A stretch of 64,000 nt of DNA from Niveispirillum sp. SYP-B3756 (GTDB lineage: Bacteria; Pseudomonadota; Alphaproteobacteria; Azospirillales; Azospirillaceae), in the NCBI RefSeq assembly GCF_009495745.1, contig NZ_WIDQ01000003.1:186001-250000 (forward strand). Reading direction: 5' to 3'. Positions 1 through 9,230 of this stretch are shown here, in pieces; position 1 is the first letter of the stretch, and the number at the start of each line of letters is the position of its first letter. The translations under genes and the position numbers were made by a program. Below the pieces are notes generated by a model. That model was not told where the DNA came from. It searched no databases and was given only the letters and a program-made list of their open reading frames with translations.

Positions 1-1463
1 CCGGGGCCGGCCAGTTGCGGCACGCCGCTGCCATCCGACAGCAGGTCAGGCTCTTCCTCCAGCTGCGGCGTACGGTCCAGCACGCGGGTGATCATCGGCT
101 TGATCACCAGCAGGATCACCAGGATGGCAACGATGGCCATGATCAGCATCTCGGCGATGCGGAGCACATCTTCCTTCGGGATGCCCAGAATGGTCTCGTT
201 CATGCCCGCCAGTTCATCATCAGGCCGGGCGAACTGCATGTTCACCACTTCCACCACATCGCCGCGGGCCGGATCGACGCCCACGGCCGACTGGACCAGC
301 CGCTGCAACTGCGCCAGTTCCGCCTCGCTGCGCGGCTGATAGGTCTTGGTCCCATCCTCTGCGGTGGTGTAATTGCCATCCACCAGCACGGCGACGGAGA
401 GGCGGCGTACCAGACCCGTCTCCCGCTCATGGATCTTCGTGGTCTTGCTGATTTCGTAATTGGTGGTTTCTTCCGTGCGGTTCTTCTTTTCCGAAGAACC
501 ACCGGCGGCATTGCTGGCGGTATCACCATTGGGCAGGTTGGCGGCCACCGTCACCGGATCGACACCATCCTTGTTCTGGCTTTCAGAATTCTCTGTCACA
601 GATTGGGTGCCGCGCACCACCTGCCCATCGGGGTCATAAATCTCGCTGTTGGTGGTGATGCGGTCGAAATCCATCTCCACCGAGACGCGGGCCTGCACCT
701 TGCCATGCCCGACGGACCGGCCCAACAGTTCCTCAATGGTGGCGGTCAGTTCCTGTTCACGCGCCAACCGGCGTTCCTCTGCCGAGGCGGCCATGGCTTC
801 GGGCGAATTCGCCTTGGCGCTGCGCGACAGCAGCTTGCCCTTGTCATCAATGATGGACACGTTCGACGGGTCCATCTGCGGCACGGCCGCCGCCACCAGG
901 GTCTGGATGGCCAGCACCTGATCCTTGGAAAGCTGGGTACCGGGGCGCAGTTTCAGCACCACGCCTGCGGTGGGCGTCTGTGCCTGCCGGGCGAACAGTT
1001 CCCGCTTGGGCAGCACCAGATGCACGCGCGCATTCATGACCGGCTGCAAGGTCTGGATGGAGCGGACCAGCTCCCCTTCCTTGGCGCGCAGCTGCTGCAT
1101 ATTCTGCATGAAGGCGGTTGTGCCCAGCCCTTCGGGCTGGTTGAAAATCTCATTCCCGACATTGCCGCCGCTGGGCAGGCCCTGCTGGGCCAAAGTCATA
1201 CGCAGCCGGCCGACCTCATCGACCGGCACCTCAATCCGGGTGCCGTCCGCGCTGGCCTTGTAGGGGATTTTCTGTGTTTCGAGCTGCTGGATGATCGCGC
1301 CACCATCCGACGGCGACAGATCGCTGTAAAGCAGCGACATGGTCGGGCTGGACCAGGAGCCGGCAAAATAGATGATAGCGCCGATCGTCAACAGAACGGC
1401 AGCGCCGATCCCGGCCAGACGCGCAGGGCCGAGACCCCGCAATGTTTGCAGAAACGACTCCAC
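1..1463 (-). CDS. fliF: Flagellar MS-ring protein FliF (3' end outside window)
   Basis: Forms the MS ring in the cytoplasmic membrane at the base of the flagellum and anchors FliG and the export gate. The frame is open from a GTG at 1463 to the window edge, about 487 residues of a protein that is usually 530-580 long. An N-terminal membrane helix lies at about residues 15-35, followed by the periplasmic ring-building region with the typical stretch around LRAKEGELVRSIQTL and LARVHLVLP-like segments, a Ser/Asn-rich linker, and a second membrane helix near residues 440-460 (ending VILLVIKPMI). The FliG-binding C-terminus is missing only because the window ends. GTG was chosen because AGGAG lies about 10 bases upstream and the first membrane helix follows at the usual distance. 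A flagellar cluster probably continues to the left. Confidence 0.95.
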   Translation of the reverse strand, partial: MESFLQTLRGLGPARLAGIGAAVLLTIGAIIYFAGSWSSPTMSLLYSDLSPSDGGAIIQQLETQKIPYKASADGTRIEVPVDEVGRLRMTLAQQGLPSGGNVGNEIFNQPEGLGTTAFMQNMQQLRAKEGELVRSIQTLQPVMNARVHLVLPKRELFARQAQTPTAGVVLKLRPGTQLSKDQVLAIQTLVAAAVPQMDPSNVSIIDDKGKLLSRSAKANSPEAMAASAEERRLAREQELTATIEELLGRSVGHGKVQARVSVEMDFDRITTNSEIYDPDGQVVRGTQSVTENSESQNKDGVDPVTVAANLPNGDTASNAAGGSSEKKNRTEETTNYEISKTTKIHERETGLVRRLSVAVLVDGNYTTAEDGTKTYQPRSEAELAQLQRLVQSAVGVDPARGDVVEVVNMQFARPDDELAGMNETILGIPKEDVLRIAEMLIMAIVAILVILLVIKPMITRVLDRTPQLEEEPDLLSDGSGVPQLAGP

Positions 1464-1649
1464 GGGAACCGCGCTCCTGTCAGGCAAGGATCGTAGGCCA
1501 GACTCTACAAGGGATTAGCTGTAATTTCGAGCAGGATCGCACGACACCTGTGAATGTCGGGTTAATCAAGTGGGCAAATTTTGCCTGATTTTTTTTAGTT
1601 GTGGCATTTTTGGTACGATAAACATCGAATTTGTACTGACTCTGCATTC

Positions 1650-1670
1650 GTCGTTGCAAATTGCAACGAC
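1650..1670. repeat. Perfect 10-1-10 inverted repeat between pgeF and fliF
   Basis: GTCGTTGCAA is followed by a single A and then its exact reverse complement. The one-base centre is too tight for an ideal terminator loop and no T-run follows on the minus strand, so an operator for the fliF transcription unit is as likely as a 3' hairpin for pgeF, which ends at 1674. Confidence 0.5.
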
Positions 1671-1673
1671 CAC

Positions 1674-2438
1674 TCAGCCCAGCGCGATCAGGGAAATGCC
1701 CCGCCCATAATCCGGCTCCCCACGCAGCGTGGTGCGCCGATAGGAGAAGAAACGGTCTTCCTGGGTCACCGTATCCTGCCCGGCATGGGCGATATGGCCG
1801 ATGCCGGCATCGCGCAGCCTGTCATCGACATAGCCGGCCAGATCGAACATCCAGTGGCTTTCGCGCTTGCTGGGCTTGAACAGCTTTGCATTATTGGCTG
1901 CCATGGCCAGGAAGCGGCCGCGGAATTCCGGCCCCACCTCATAACTGTCCCAGGCGATATGCGGGCCGACGGCGGCGCGGATGCGGGTGGGATCGGCCCC
2001 CAGGGCGGTCATGGCGGCCACGGTTGCCGACAGCACGCCACCCACCGCCCCCTTCCAGCCGGCATGGGCAGCGCCGATGACACCGGCTTGCGCGTCGCAG
2101 AACAGCACCGGCACGCAATCCGCCGTCAGAATGCCCAGCGCGATGCCGGGGCGGTCGGTCACCATGGCATCGGCGCGTGGTGCGTCGGCCGGGGACCAGG
2201 GGGCGGTGACGCGGGCCACGTCGGGGCTGTGCACCTGATGCACGGTGACCAGCGCGTCGGGCGGCATGCCCAGCGCCTGCACCGCCCGCGTCCGGTTCTC
2301 CCGCACATGCTCGGGATGATCATTGGAACCCAGGCCGCAATTCAGCCCGGCATAGATGCCAGTGGAGACACCGCCTTCCCGGGTCATGAAACCATGGCGG
2401 ATGCCGGGCAAGGTGGCCAGCAGGGGCAGGGTGATCAT
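1674..2438 (-). CDS. pgeF: Peptidoglycan editing factor PgeF (laccase-domain protein, YfiH family)
   Basis: A 254-residue member of the multicopper-polyphenol-oxidase-like DUF152/YfiH family. Family members act in the cytoplasm and have been linked to removal of wrong amino acids from peptidoglycan precursors and to purine nucleoside phosphorolysis. Visible signatures are the N-terminal HGFMTREGGVS, the metal-site stretch VTVHQVHS, the central LTADCVPVLFCD and the AAHAGWKG block. Length is normal. It is the last gene of the lgt-midA-pgeF operon, starting 17 bases after the midA stop; this order is common in alphaproteobacteria. The ATG at 2438 has AAGGAGAAAG just upstream. Which of the reported activities applies cannot be read from sequence. 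Confidence 0.93.
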   Translation of the reverse strand: MITLPLLATLPGIRHGFMTREGGVSTGIYAGLNCGLGSNDHPEHVRENRTRAVQALGMPPDALVTVHQVHSPDVARVTAPWSPADAPRADAMVTDRPGIALGILTADCVPVLFCDAQAGVIGAAHAGWKGAVGGVLSATVAAMTALGADPTRIRAAVGPHIAWDSYEVGPEFRGRFLAMAANNAKLFKPSKRESHWMFDLAGYVDDRLRDAGIGHIAHAGQDTVTQEDRFFSYRRTTLRGEPDYGRGISLIALG

Positions 2439-2455
2439 GTCTTTCTCCTTCCCGG

Positions 2456-3559
2456 TCAGGGATGGGGGGCAAAGCCGGCCGGGGGGCCGAAGCCGGGGTT
2501 GGTCAGGGCGATAGTCTTGAACAGCCGCCCCATCTGCCCCGGCTCCGTCAGGCGGGCAAGCGCGTTGGCAATGTCGGCTGCCTGTTGGGGGCTGGCCTGG
2601 CGGGAAAGGGCGGTGGCGCGCGCCTCAATCCCCAGGGCCCGCAGCAAGTCCCCCTGATCGATGGTGCGGCCGGGGCCGGGATGTGCCTCCGCCCCCATCT
2701 GCTGGGCCGCCTGGGCCAGGGCGGTGAAATCCACGTGCGCCGTCAGGTCCGCCATGCCCGGATCATCCAGCACCGGTACCATGCGATGGGCCCGCAGGGC
2801 CTGCAGCGTATCGCCGATGGCAGGGCCGGCATAGCCATAGTCGAGCAGCAGGGCAGCACCGGGTGCTTCGGCCAGCCGCTGGCCGATCTCCCGCGCCACG
2901 GCGATCCCGGCCGGGCAGAGTTCCGCCACCGCCCCGGCTGGAATACGCGGATCGGCGAAAACCGGGTGCAGGGCGGCGGCCACCGGTGCTGGTTCCAGCA
3001 TGAAACAAAGGTCGCCGCTTTCATCCAGCCCCACCTTGCGTTCGGCCCAGCCACGCGGGCTGCGCACGAACTGACGGATGGGCAGGGCGTCGAAAAATTC
3101 ATTGGCGACCAGCAGCATCGGCCCGGCCGGTACATCGGCCAGACTGTCATACCATTGTGGGGAATAATCCCCCAGATTGGCCGCCTGCCGGGCGCGCAGG
3201 GTGGGGCTGGTTTCCACCAGGGCCAGCCGCAGGGCGGCATGGAGGCCGGGCACCCGGCGGGTGGCCCGCAAGGCATCGGCCATCAGGGTGCCGCGCCCCG
3301 GCCCCAGTTCAACCAGGGTCACCGGGTTGGGGCTGCCCAGCCGCAGCCAGCAATCGGCCAGCCATACGCCCACCATCTCCCCGAACATCTGGCTGATTTC
3401 CGGGGCAGTGGTGAAATCCCCCGCACGGCCCAGCGGGTCGCGGGTGATGTAATAGCCATGCGCGGGATGGCCCAGCGCCTCGCCCATGAAGCTGGCGACG
3501 CTGATGGGCCCGCCCAGCGCGATGCGCCGGGTCAGCAGGGGCAGCAGCGCGCTGGTCAC
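2456..3559 (-). CDS. MidA/NDUFAF7-family SAM-dependent methyltransferase
   Basis: A 367-residue class I methyltransferase of the SAM_MT_85 (MidA/NDUFAF7) family. The mitochondrial relative methylates an arginine of a respiratory complex I subunit, so a role in complex I assembly is plausible. The family signature DFTTAPEISQMFGEM is near residue 50, and the SAM-binding loop VELGPGRGTLMADAL is near residue 85. The GTG at 3559 was chosen because it overlaps the lgt stop codon as GTGA, gives translational coupling, and places the conserved YYITRDPLGRAGDF block at the usual distance. An upstream in-frame ATG at 3625 would lie inside lgt and add 22 low-complexity residues, so it is rejected. Confidence 0.88.
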   Translation of the reverse strand: MTSALLPLLTRRIALGGPISVASFMGEALGHPAHGYYITRDPLGRAGDFTTAPEISQMFGEMVGVWLADCWLRLGSPNPVTLVELGPGRGTLMADALRATRRVPGLHAALRLALVETSPTLRARQAANLGDYSPQWYDSLADVPAGPMLLVANEFFDALPIRQFVRSPRGWAERKVGLDESGDLCFMLEPAPVAAALHPVFADPRIPAGAVAELCPAGIAVAREIGQRLAEAPGAALLLDYGYAGPAIGDTLQALRAHRMVPVLDDPGMADLTAHVDFTALAQAAQQMGAEAHPGPGRTIDQGDLLRALGIEARATALSRQASPQQAADIANALARLTEPGQMGRLFKTIALTNPGFGPPAGFAPHP

Positions 3560-4410
3560 GGTGCCTTTTCCTGCACCACCGGGGCCGGCACGGGCGTGCC
3601 GAACGGGGCCCGCAGCACCATCCACAGGCCGGCCAGCAGCATCGGCACGGAAAGGATCTGCCCCATGGTGGTGCCGAACGCCAGGAACCCGACCTGGGCA
3701 TCGGGCTGGCGGAAGAATTCACCGACGATGCGGGCCAGGGCATAACCGATCAGGAAACAGCCGGACAGGGTGCCGGTGCGGGCGCGCAGGGCCTGGTTCC
3801 GCACCAAAAAAAACATCACGATGAACAGCAGGATGCCTTCCAGCCCGGCCTGATAAAGCTGGCTGGGATGGCGCGGAATGTCGCCGCCGGTGGGGAAGAT
3901 CATTGCCCAGGGCACATCCGCCGGCCGGCCCCACAATTCGCCATTGACGAAATTGGCCAGCCGGCCCAGCAGCAGCCCCACCGGGGCGGCGCAAGCCACC
4001 AGATCACCCAGCGCAAAGGGGGAGAAGCCACGCCGCCAGGAGAAGATCAGCATGGCGACGATCACCCCGCTGAGACCGCCATGGAAGGACATGCCGCCAT
4101 GCCACACACGGAGAATTTCCAGCGGATCGGCCAGATAGGCATCCAGATTGTAAAAGATGACACTGCCCAGCCGGCCACCGATCAGGATACCGCCCGCCGC
4201 CCAGAGCAGAAAATCGGACAAATCATCCGGAGTCGGCCGCAGGCCTGTATTGCGGGCCAGTCGCATCGTGTACCAGAGCGCGAAGGCAATGCCGACGGCA
4301 TAGGCCAGCCCATACCATTTTATCGAAATGGGCCCCAAGGACAACGCCACGGGATCGAAGGCGGGAAAGGGGATGGCAAGCATCATCGGCACCGTCGTCG
4401 CGGTTGGCAT
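3556..4410 (-). CDS. lgt: Prolipoprotein diacylglyceryl transferase Lgt
   Basis: Transfers diacylglycerol from phosphatidylglycerol to the lipobox cysteine of prolipoproteins in the cytoplasmic membrane, the first step of lipoprotein maturation. 284 residues with about seven hydrophobic segments. The Lgt signature GRLANFVNGELWGR is present, as are the essential HGG region (WHGGMSFHGGLSG) and HPSQLYQA near the C-terminal third. It heads the operon lgt-midA-pgeF and overlaps midA by four bases. It is divergent from ubiK with a 187-base gap carrying a plausible promoter. The lipoprotein-like asparaginase at 28441-29514 would be one substrate. Confidence 0.97.
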   Translation of the reverse strand: MPTATTVPMMLAIPFPAFDPVALSLGPISIKWYGLAYAVGIAFALWYTMRLARNTGLRPTPDDLSDFLLWAAGGILIGGRLGSVIFYNLDAYLADPLEILRVWHGGMSFHGGLSGVIVAMLIFSWRRGFSPFALGDLVACAAPVGLLLGRLANFVNGELWGRPADVPWAMIFPTGGDIPRHPSQLYQAGLEGILLFIVMFFLVRNQALRARTGTLSGCFLIGYALARIVGEFFRQPDAQVGFLAFGTTMGQILSVPMLLAGLWMVLRAPFGTPVPAPVVQEKAP

Positions 4411-4482
4411 CTGGTCGGCAGGTCAGCCGATCACCAGATGAAGGGGTAGGCGCGCCGTTGCGGCGTGTCCACTGTCGCGCCC

Positions 4483-4512
4483 TATATAGGTGTGTCTTGA
4501 CAGGCGGGGCAA
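4483..4512 (-). promoter_or_regulatory. Candidate sigma-70 promoter for lgt operon
   Basis: Read on the minus strand, TTGCCC (4507-4512) and TATATA (4483-4488) are separated by 18 bases, about 70 bases before the lgt start. Pattern match only. Confidence 0.35.
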
Positions 4513-4597
4513 GCGGGGCGCGCCTGCGGCCAACGCCATGGACAGAGCCCAATGTCGTCACCATAATGCCGCCCGCTTTTGAAAGGGGTATCAACCC

Positions 4598-4897
4598 ATG
4601 CAGATCGAGAACAAGCTGTTGGATGACCTGGCCCGCGTGGCCAGCGGCGCCGTCGGGGCCCTGTCAGGCATCCGCGCCGAGGTGGAGGCGCAGTTCCGCC
4701 AGCAGTTCGAACGCATCCTGTCGCAGATGGATGTCGTCTCCCGCGAGGAATTCGAGGCCGCCAAGACCATGGCGGCGGAGGCCCGCGCCCGCCAGGAAGA
4801 ACTGGAGGAGAAGCTGGCCGCTGCTGCTCCGTTGGAGGAACGCGTGGCCAAGCTGGAAGCCCTGGTGGCGGAATTGCAGGCAGCCCGCCAGGGCTGA
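4598..4897 (+). CDS. ubiK: UbiK-type accessory factor (BMFP/DUF526)
   Basis: A 99-residue, mostly helical protein of the membrane-fusogenic BMFP family. UbiK binds UbiJ and assists the hydroxylation steps of ubiquinone synthesis under aerobic conditions. The family pattern is clear: an amphipathic N-terminus (IENKLLDDLARVASGAVG), a middle segment ending SREEFEAAKTMA, and a C-terminal coiled coil with heptads (LEERVAKLEALVAEL). The ATG has AAAGGGG nine bases upstream. It stands alone, divergent from lgt and followed by a terminator. The link to ubiquinone comes from homologues, not from neighbours here. Confidence 0.88.
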   Translation: MQIENKLLDDLARVASGAVGALSGIRAEVEAQFRQQFERILSQMDVVSREEFEAAKTMAAEARARQEELEEKLAAAAPLEERVAKLEALVAELQAARQG

Positions 4898-4930
4898 ATG
4901 ACGCTCTATCGGTTTTACGGATTACCGGCG

Positions 4931-4955
4931 CCCCGCCGCCTTGCGGTGGGGTTTT
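4931..4955 (+). terminator. Rho-independent terminator after ubiK
   Basis: A seven-base stem CCCCGCC/GGTGGGG (one G-T pair) with a seven-base loop is followed directly by TTTT. Confidence 0.7.
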
Positions 4956-5146
4956 GCCATGGTCGTGAAGGCCGTCAGTAGAACATGTGACAAAGGGGGT
5001 GGGCCGGCATTGGATTCAGGTTGCACACGCGAATAGGCGCTGGCACCGTATCCGTGGTGGCTCATCAACCATACGCCACAATATCTGGATCAAACCAGGG
5101 TGGCGGGCCGGTCTTGCGGATCGGTGGGGGACTGAGGAGAGAGAGT

Positions 5147-5650
5147 ATGACGGCCGTTTCCGTGGAACATGCGGCATCCACCCATAATCCGCTGGATATG
5201 CTGGAAGAGATCGTTGCTGCCAATGAATGGGCCTTCGACCGCGTCAATGAAGAAGAGATGGTGGTGGAGATCACCGGCCGCTGGTGCGATTATCGCCTGT
5301 TCTTCATGTGGCAGTCAGAGGTGAGCGCGATGCAGTTCTCCTGCCAGTTCGACATGAAGGTGCCGGCCCCGCGCCGCGCCGCCGTGTTGGAACTGCTGGG
5401 GGAGGTCAATCCCAAGCTCTGGCTGGGCCATTTCGATGTCTGCCCGGAGCAGGCGACCCCGATGTTCCGCCAGACAACCTTGCTGCGCGGCGCACGCGGT
5501 GCCAGCTCGGAACAGTTGGAAGACCTGGTGGACATTGCGCTGGCAGAGTGCGAGCGTTTCTACCCGGCCTTCCAGTTCGTCATCTGGGGCGGCAAAACGG
5601 CGCAGGAAGCGGTGGCCGCTGCCATTCTGGATACGGTTGGGGAGGCTTGA
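5147..5650 (+). CDS. YbjN domain-containing protein
   Basis: A 167-residue soluble protein of the YbjN (type III secretion chaperone-like fold) family, common in alphaproteobacteria beside proC. Characteristic features are the NPLDMLEEIVAANEWAFDR start, the acidic EEEMVVEITGRWCDYRLFFMW strand region (here shown in parts) and the WLGHFDVCPEQATPMFRQT block. Its biochemical function is unknown; relatives act as regulators or chaperones. ATG 5147 is preceded by GAGGAGAG and is better placed than the in-frame ATG at 5021, whose 42 extra residues look like translated leader. proC follows 68 bases later, suggesting co-expression. Confidence 0.85.
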   Translation: MTAVSVEHAASTHNPLDMLEEIVAANEWAFDRVNEEEMVVEITGRWCDYRLFFMWQSEVSAMQFSCQFDMKVPAPRRAAVLELLGEVNPKLWLGHFDVCPEQATPMFRQTTLLRGARGASSEQLEDLVDIALAECERFYPAFQFVIWGGKTAQEAVAAAILDTVGEA

Positions 5651-5718
5651 GAACCGGCCGATCCTGAACCCCGTTTTGGGGAAGGGGCCGGGCCAACGCT
5701 TTTCCGGGGAGGAATGTG

Positions 5719-6525
<807 letters not shown>

Positions 6526-6531
6526 TCGCCC

Positions 6532-7026
6532 ATGGCCATCTCGCTCAGCCCCAGTGCGCAGAAAATCCAGAATCTGCTGAATGATCATGGGCACCCGATC
6601 CATGTGCTGGAATTCGCCGCCTCCACCCGCACCTCGGCGGAGGCGGCGGCCGCGATTGGCTGCGAGGTGGCGCAAATCGCCAAATCCATCATGTTCCGCA
6701 CGCGTGATACCGCCCGGCCGATCCTGGTGGTGGCCTCGGGCAGCAACCGGGTGAATGAGGCGACGGTGGCGCGGCATCTGGCATCGGCCCTGGCCGGGGA
6801 ACGTCTGGCCAAGGCCGATGCTGATTTCGTGCGGCAGAAGACCGGTTATGTCATCGGCGGGGTGCCGCCGGTTGGCCATAATGTGCCGCCCATCACCCTG
6901 TTCGACCGTGACCTGCTGGCCTATCCGGTGATCTGGGCCGCAGCGGGTACGCCCAATACCGTCTTTCCCATCGCGCCCGATGCCCTGGCGCGGCTGGTCG
7001 GCGGCTTGGTGGCAGAGGTTACGTAG
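6532..7026 (+). CDS. YbaK/EbsC-type aminoacyl-tRNA deacylase
   Basis: A 164-residue stand-alone editing-domain protein of the YbaK/aaRS-associated family. Relatives hydrolyse mis-charged Cys-tRNA(Pro) or Ala-tRNA(Pro). The fold markers are AQIAKSIMFRT near residue 45 (the conserved lysine of the active site), GYVIGGVPPVGH near 105 and the C-terminal WAAAGTPNTVFPI. The exact editing specificity is not predictable. It follows proC by six bases and overlaps the 3' end of the convergent MocR-type gene by eight bases (7019-7026), so transcription of the two units collides. Confidence 0.9.
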   Translation: MAISLSPSAQKIQNLLNDHGHPIHVLEFAASTRTSAEAAAAIGCEVAQIAKSIMFRTRDTARPILVVASGSNRVNEATVARHLASALAGERLAKADADFVRQKTGYVIGGVPPVGHNVPPITLFDRDLLAYPVIWAAAGTPNTVFPIAPDALARLVGGLVAEVT

Positions 7027-8524
7027 CCGGAACAAGCCGCCGAGCGGCGCCGAAGCGGGTCTCGCCCTGGGCCTGCGCCCGTTCCAGCACCTGCGCTAAC
7101 CGTTCAGCGGCCCGGCTGATCTTTTCCGGCGTGAAGGCAGCGTAGCCCAACAACAGGGCGCCAGGATCGCCCGCCGATGCTGGCCCATGCCGATAATGCG
7201 ACAGAGCTGGCACATCCAGCCGGGCTGCTTGCGCCTGGGCCGACAGGCTGGTGTCACCCATGCCCAGCCCGGGTGCCAGCCGTGCCAGCAGATGCAGCCC
7301 GGCTCCGGCCGCCTCCAAACTCAGCATTCCCTGCCAATAGCGTTCAGCGGCGAACAGCAGCGCCTGCTGGCGTTCCGCGTAAAGCCGCCTGGTCCGTCGC
7401 AGATGGGAGCAGAAATGCCCCTCGGCCAGGAAATCATGCACCGCCATTTGTTCCGGTAGCGGAACGGTAATGTCCATCCGGTTCCGTAATGATCTTGCGG
7501 CACCCAGCAAGGCTGGCGGTACCACCAGCCAGGCCAGCCGCAGGGAGGGTACCAGGGTCTGGTCCAGGCTGCCCAAATGCAACACCCGTTCACTGTCATC
7601 CAGCCCCATCAGGGACGGCAGCGGCCGGCCGGTATAGCGGTAGCCGCCATCCCGATCATCCTCCAGCAACCAGGCACCGGTGCGGCGCGCCCAGGCCAGC
7701 ATGGCCATGCGGCGGCGCAGCGGCATGGTGCCCCCCAGCGGAAACTGCCAGCCCGGGCTGACCAGGGCCAACCTTGCATCCGGCGCCAGCCGCTGGGCGC
7801 GGTCCACATCAAGCCCGTCGCTGTCCATGGGGGCGGGGACGGCGTGCAGACCCCGGTTGCCGAAGACCAGATGTTGCAGGTTGCAGCCGGGATCTTCCAG
7901 CCACACGGTATCACCCGCCCCCAGCAACAGCGTGGCGGTAAACTCCAGCGCGGTACGGCGGTCCGGCAGAATCAATATCTGTTCCGGGTCGCAACTGATG
8001 CCTCGGCTGGTCTGCAGATGCCCGGCCAGCACGCGGCGCAGTGATGCCCAGCCGGCGGCGGTATCGTGGCCCAGCAACAGGCCGCCGGTATCGCGCCAGC
8101 GCTTGGCCAGCAGCCGGCGCCAATTCTCCACATCAAACTCATCATAGGCCGGCACACAGGGCCGAAACGGCAGGATTTCGGCTCCGGCGGCCATCACGGG
8201 CAGGTTCTGCTTCGGTGGCCGGGGTGTGGCCAGCCGCAAGGCAGGGGCCATGGCATCATCGGGCAGGCTGCGGCTGACAAAGGTGCCGGAACCGATGCGG
8301 GCCTCCAGATAGCCCTCTGAAATCAGCCGGTCGATAGCGGCCACCACGGTGTTGCGCGAAACACCCAGATCGGCCGCCAGCGTGCGGGTGGAAGGCAGGC
8401 GTTCACCGGGGCGGATGGCGCCATCCAGAATGGCGGCGCGCAGCCGGTCGAACAGGCGCTGTTGCAAGGGGGTGCCATCGGCATTGTCGAACAGGGACAG
8501 CAGGGGGCCTTGGGTCGGCTTCAT
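7019..8524 (-). CDS. MocR/PdxR-type GntR-aminotransferase fusion regulator, PLP lysine replaced
   Basis: 501 residues. The N-terminal GntR winged helix (about residues 15-85: RPGERLPSTRTLAADLGVSR, RIGSGTFVS) is followed by a fold-type I aminotransferase domain. MocR members usually bind pyridoxal phosphate through a lysine in a segment like GTFSKTLFPGLRLGY. Here the corresponding segment reads GSLDQTLVPSLRLAW, so the lysine is glutamine (codon 7559-7561). The usual EDDYDSEFRY is LEDDRDGGYRY and the usual SHQFPTG is GWQFPLG. The domain is intact in length, so it may sense another ligand or act without a cofactor. There is no divergent target gene: the next gene upstream is the co-directional PepSY gene. 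ATG 8524 is preceded by AAGGAGG. Confidence 0.9.
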   Translation of the reverse strand: MKPTQGPLLSLFDNADGTPLQQRLFDRLRAAILDGAIRPGERLPSTRTLAADLGVSRNTVVAAIDRLISEGYLEARIGSGTFVSRSLPDDAMAPALRLATPRPPKQNLPVMAAGAEILPFRPCVPAYDEFDVENWRRLLAKRWRDTGGLLLGHDTAAGWASLRRVLAGHLQTSRGISCDPEQILILPDRRTALEFTATLLLGAGDTVWLEDPGCNLQHLVFGNRGLHAVPAPMDSDGLDVDRAQRLAPDARLALVSPGWQFPLGGTMPLRRRMAMLAWARRTGAWLLEDDRDGGYRYTGRPLPSLMGLDDSERVLHLGSLDQTLVPSLRLAWLVVPPALLGAARSLRNRMDITVPLPEQMAVHDFLAEGHFCSHLRRTRRLYAERQQALLFAAERYWQGMLSLEAAGAGLHLLARLAPGLGMGDTSLSAQAQAARLDVPALSHYRHGPASAGDPGALLLGYAAFTPEKISRAAERLAQVLERAQAQGETRFGAARRLVPAT

Positions 8525-8589
8525 GGGTCAGACCTCCTTCCGTTCAACAGGCAGGCTTTGGGTTCAGCGCGCTTCTCATGGTCTTGGTA

Positions 8590-8632
8590 CCGGTGGGTGC
8601 GGGCCGGGATGGGGCCGGCCCGTACCCACCGG
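8590..8632 (-). terminator. Strong hairpin downstream of the PepSY gene
   Basis: Sixteen-base arms (8590-8605 and 8617-8632) with one G-T pair and an 11-base loop. No T-run follows, so it may be a Rho-dependent or mRNA-stabilising hairpin separating the PepSY gene from the MocR gene. Confidence 0.45.
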
Positions 8633-8727
8633 CCCGGTCGAAGGGGCGGCTGGTGGACAACCGGGAGCGCCGCCCCTTCCGCTGCCGGCAACGGGGATGG
8701 CCGACAGCGGTTTGTGGGGGGCCTTTA

Positions 8728-9030
8728 TCAGCCCTTGATTTCACCGGTGGCGGCGTCGATGGTCAGGGTCTTGAAGGGAATGCCGTCGGCCGATTTCAGC
8801 ACGACCTTATATTCCCCATTCCGCTGGGTAATATCGCCCACCCGGGCCTGCCGGACCTTGCTGTCCTTCAGATAGGCACGGGCGATGTCGCGGGCTTCGC
8901 GGCTGGTCAGCGGTTCGGTGCGGGCGACGGGGGCGGTGCTGTCCTTGGCGGCAACCTGTGCCGGCTCGGCAGCACCGGCGGCGGAAATACCGATAAAGGC
9001 GGCGGCGGCGATGGCGATCAGGGTACGCAT
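8728..9030 (-). CDS. Secreted PepSY-domain protein
   Basis: A 100-residue exported protein: signal peptide MRTLIAIAAAAFIGISAAGAA, then a single PepSY-like domain (LTSREARDIARAYLKDSKVR through TLTIDAATGEIKG). PepSY domains occur in periplasmic proteins thought to inhibit or chaperone proteases and to modulate envelope sensing. The start at 9030 has GAGGAA about eight bases upstream; an in-frame ATG at 9063 would put 11 charged residues before the signal peptide. It is divergent from an OmpR-type regulator and kinase. PepSY genes in that position are often targets or modulators of the adjacent two-component system, and that is the likely role here. Confidence 0.85.
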   Translation of the reverse strand: MRTLIAIAAAAFIGISAAGAAEPAQVAAKDSTAPVARTEPLTSREARDIARAYLKDSKVRQARVGDITQRNGEYKVVLKSADGIPFKTLTIDAATGEIKG

Positions 9031-9139
9031 GGGTGGTTCCTCACAGGTCGTCTCTCGGTCCATCCCGGCTCTCGTCCGTGGACAGTCTCTAAGAAAACAC
9101 CCTCATTTTTCTCTACCATGACGAAGATGGGGGGCTTGT

Positions 9140-9154
9140 GAAACACTGTGTTTC
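9140..9154. promoter_or_regulatory. 15-bp palindrome in PepSY/OmpR-type intergenic region
   Basis: GAAACAC-T-GTGTTTC is a perfect 7-1-7 inverted repeat centred between the divergent PepSY gene and response regulator. It could be an operator for either promoter. Confidence 0.4.
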
Positions 9155-9166
9155 CGTCGATCAAAA

Positions 9167-9181
9167 CGTTACCTTGCGTTA
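9167..9181 (+). promoter_or_regulatory. Tandem CGTTA half-sites, candidate OmpR-family box
   Basis: CGTTA-N5-CGTTA, direct repeats exactly ten bases apart and about 50-64 bases before the response regulator start. OmpR/PhoB-family regulators bind direct repeats one helical turn apart (compare the PhoP box), so this is a plausible autoregulatory site that may also control the divergent PepSY gene. Confidence 0.4.
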
Positions 9182-9230
9182 ACAACATGGGCATCGGCAG
9201 ATACCGGCCCGCAGCGATAGAATTGCCGTC

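Noticed and set aside
15-1496. 493-residue open frame on the plus strand opposite fliF
   Set aside because: His/Gln/Gly-rich product with no domain; the minus strand carries an unmistakable FliF. Shadow frame of a high-GC gene.
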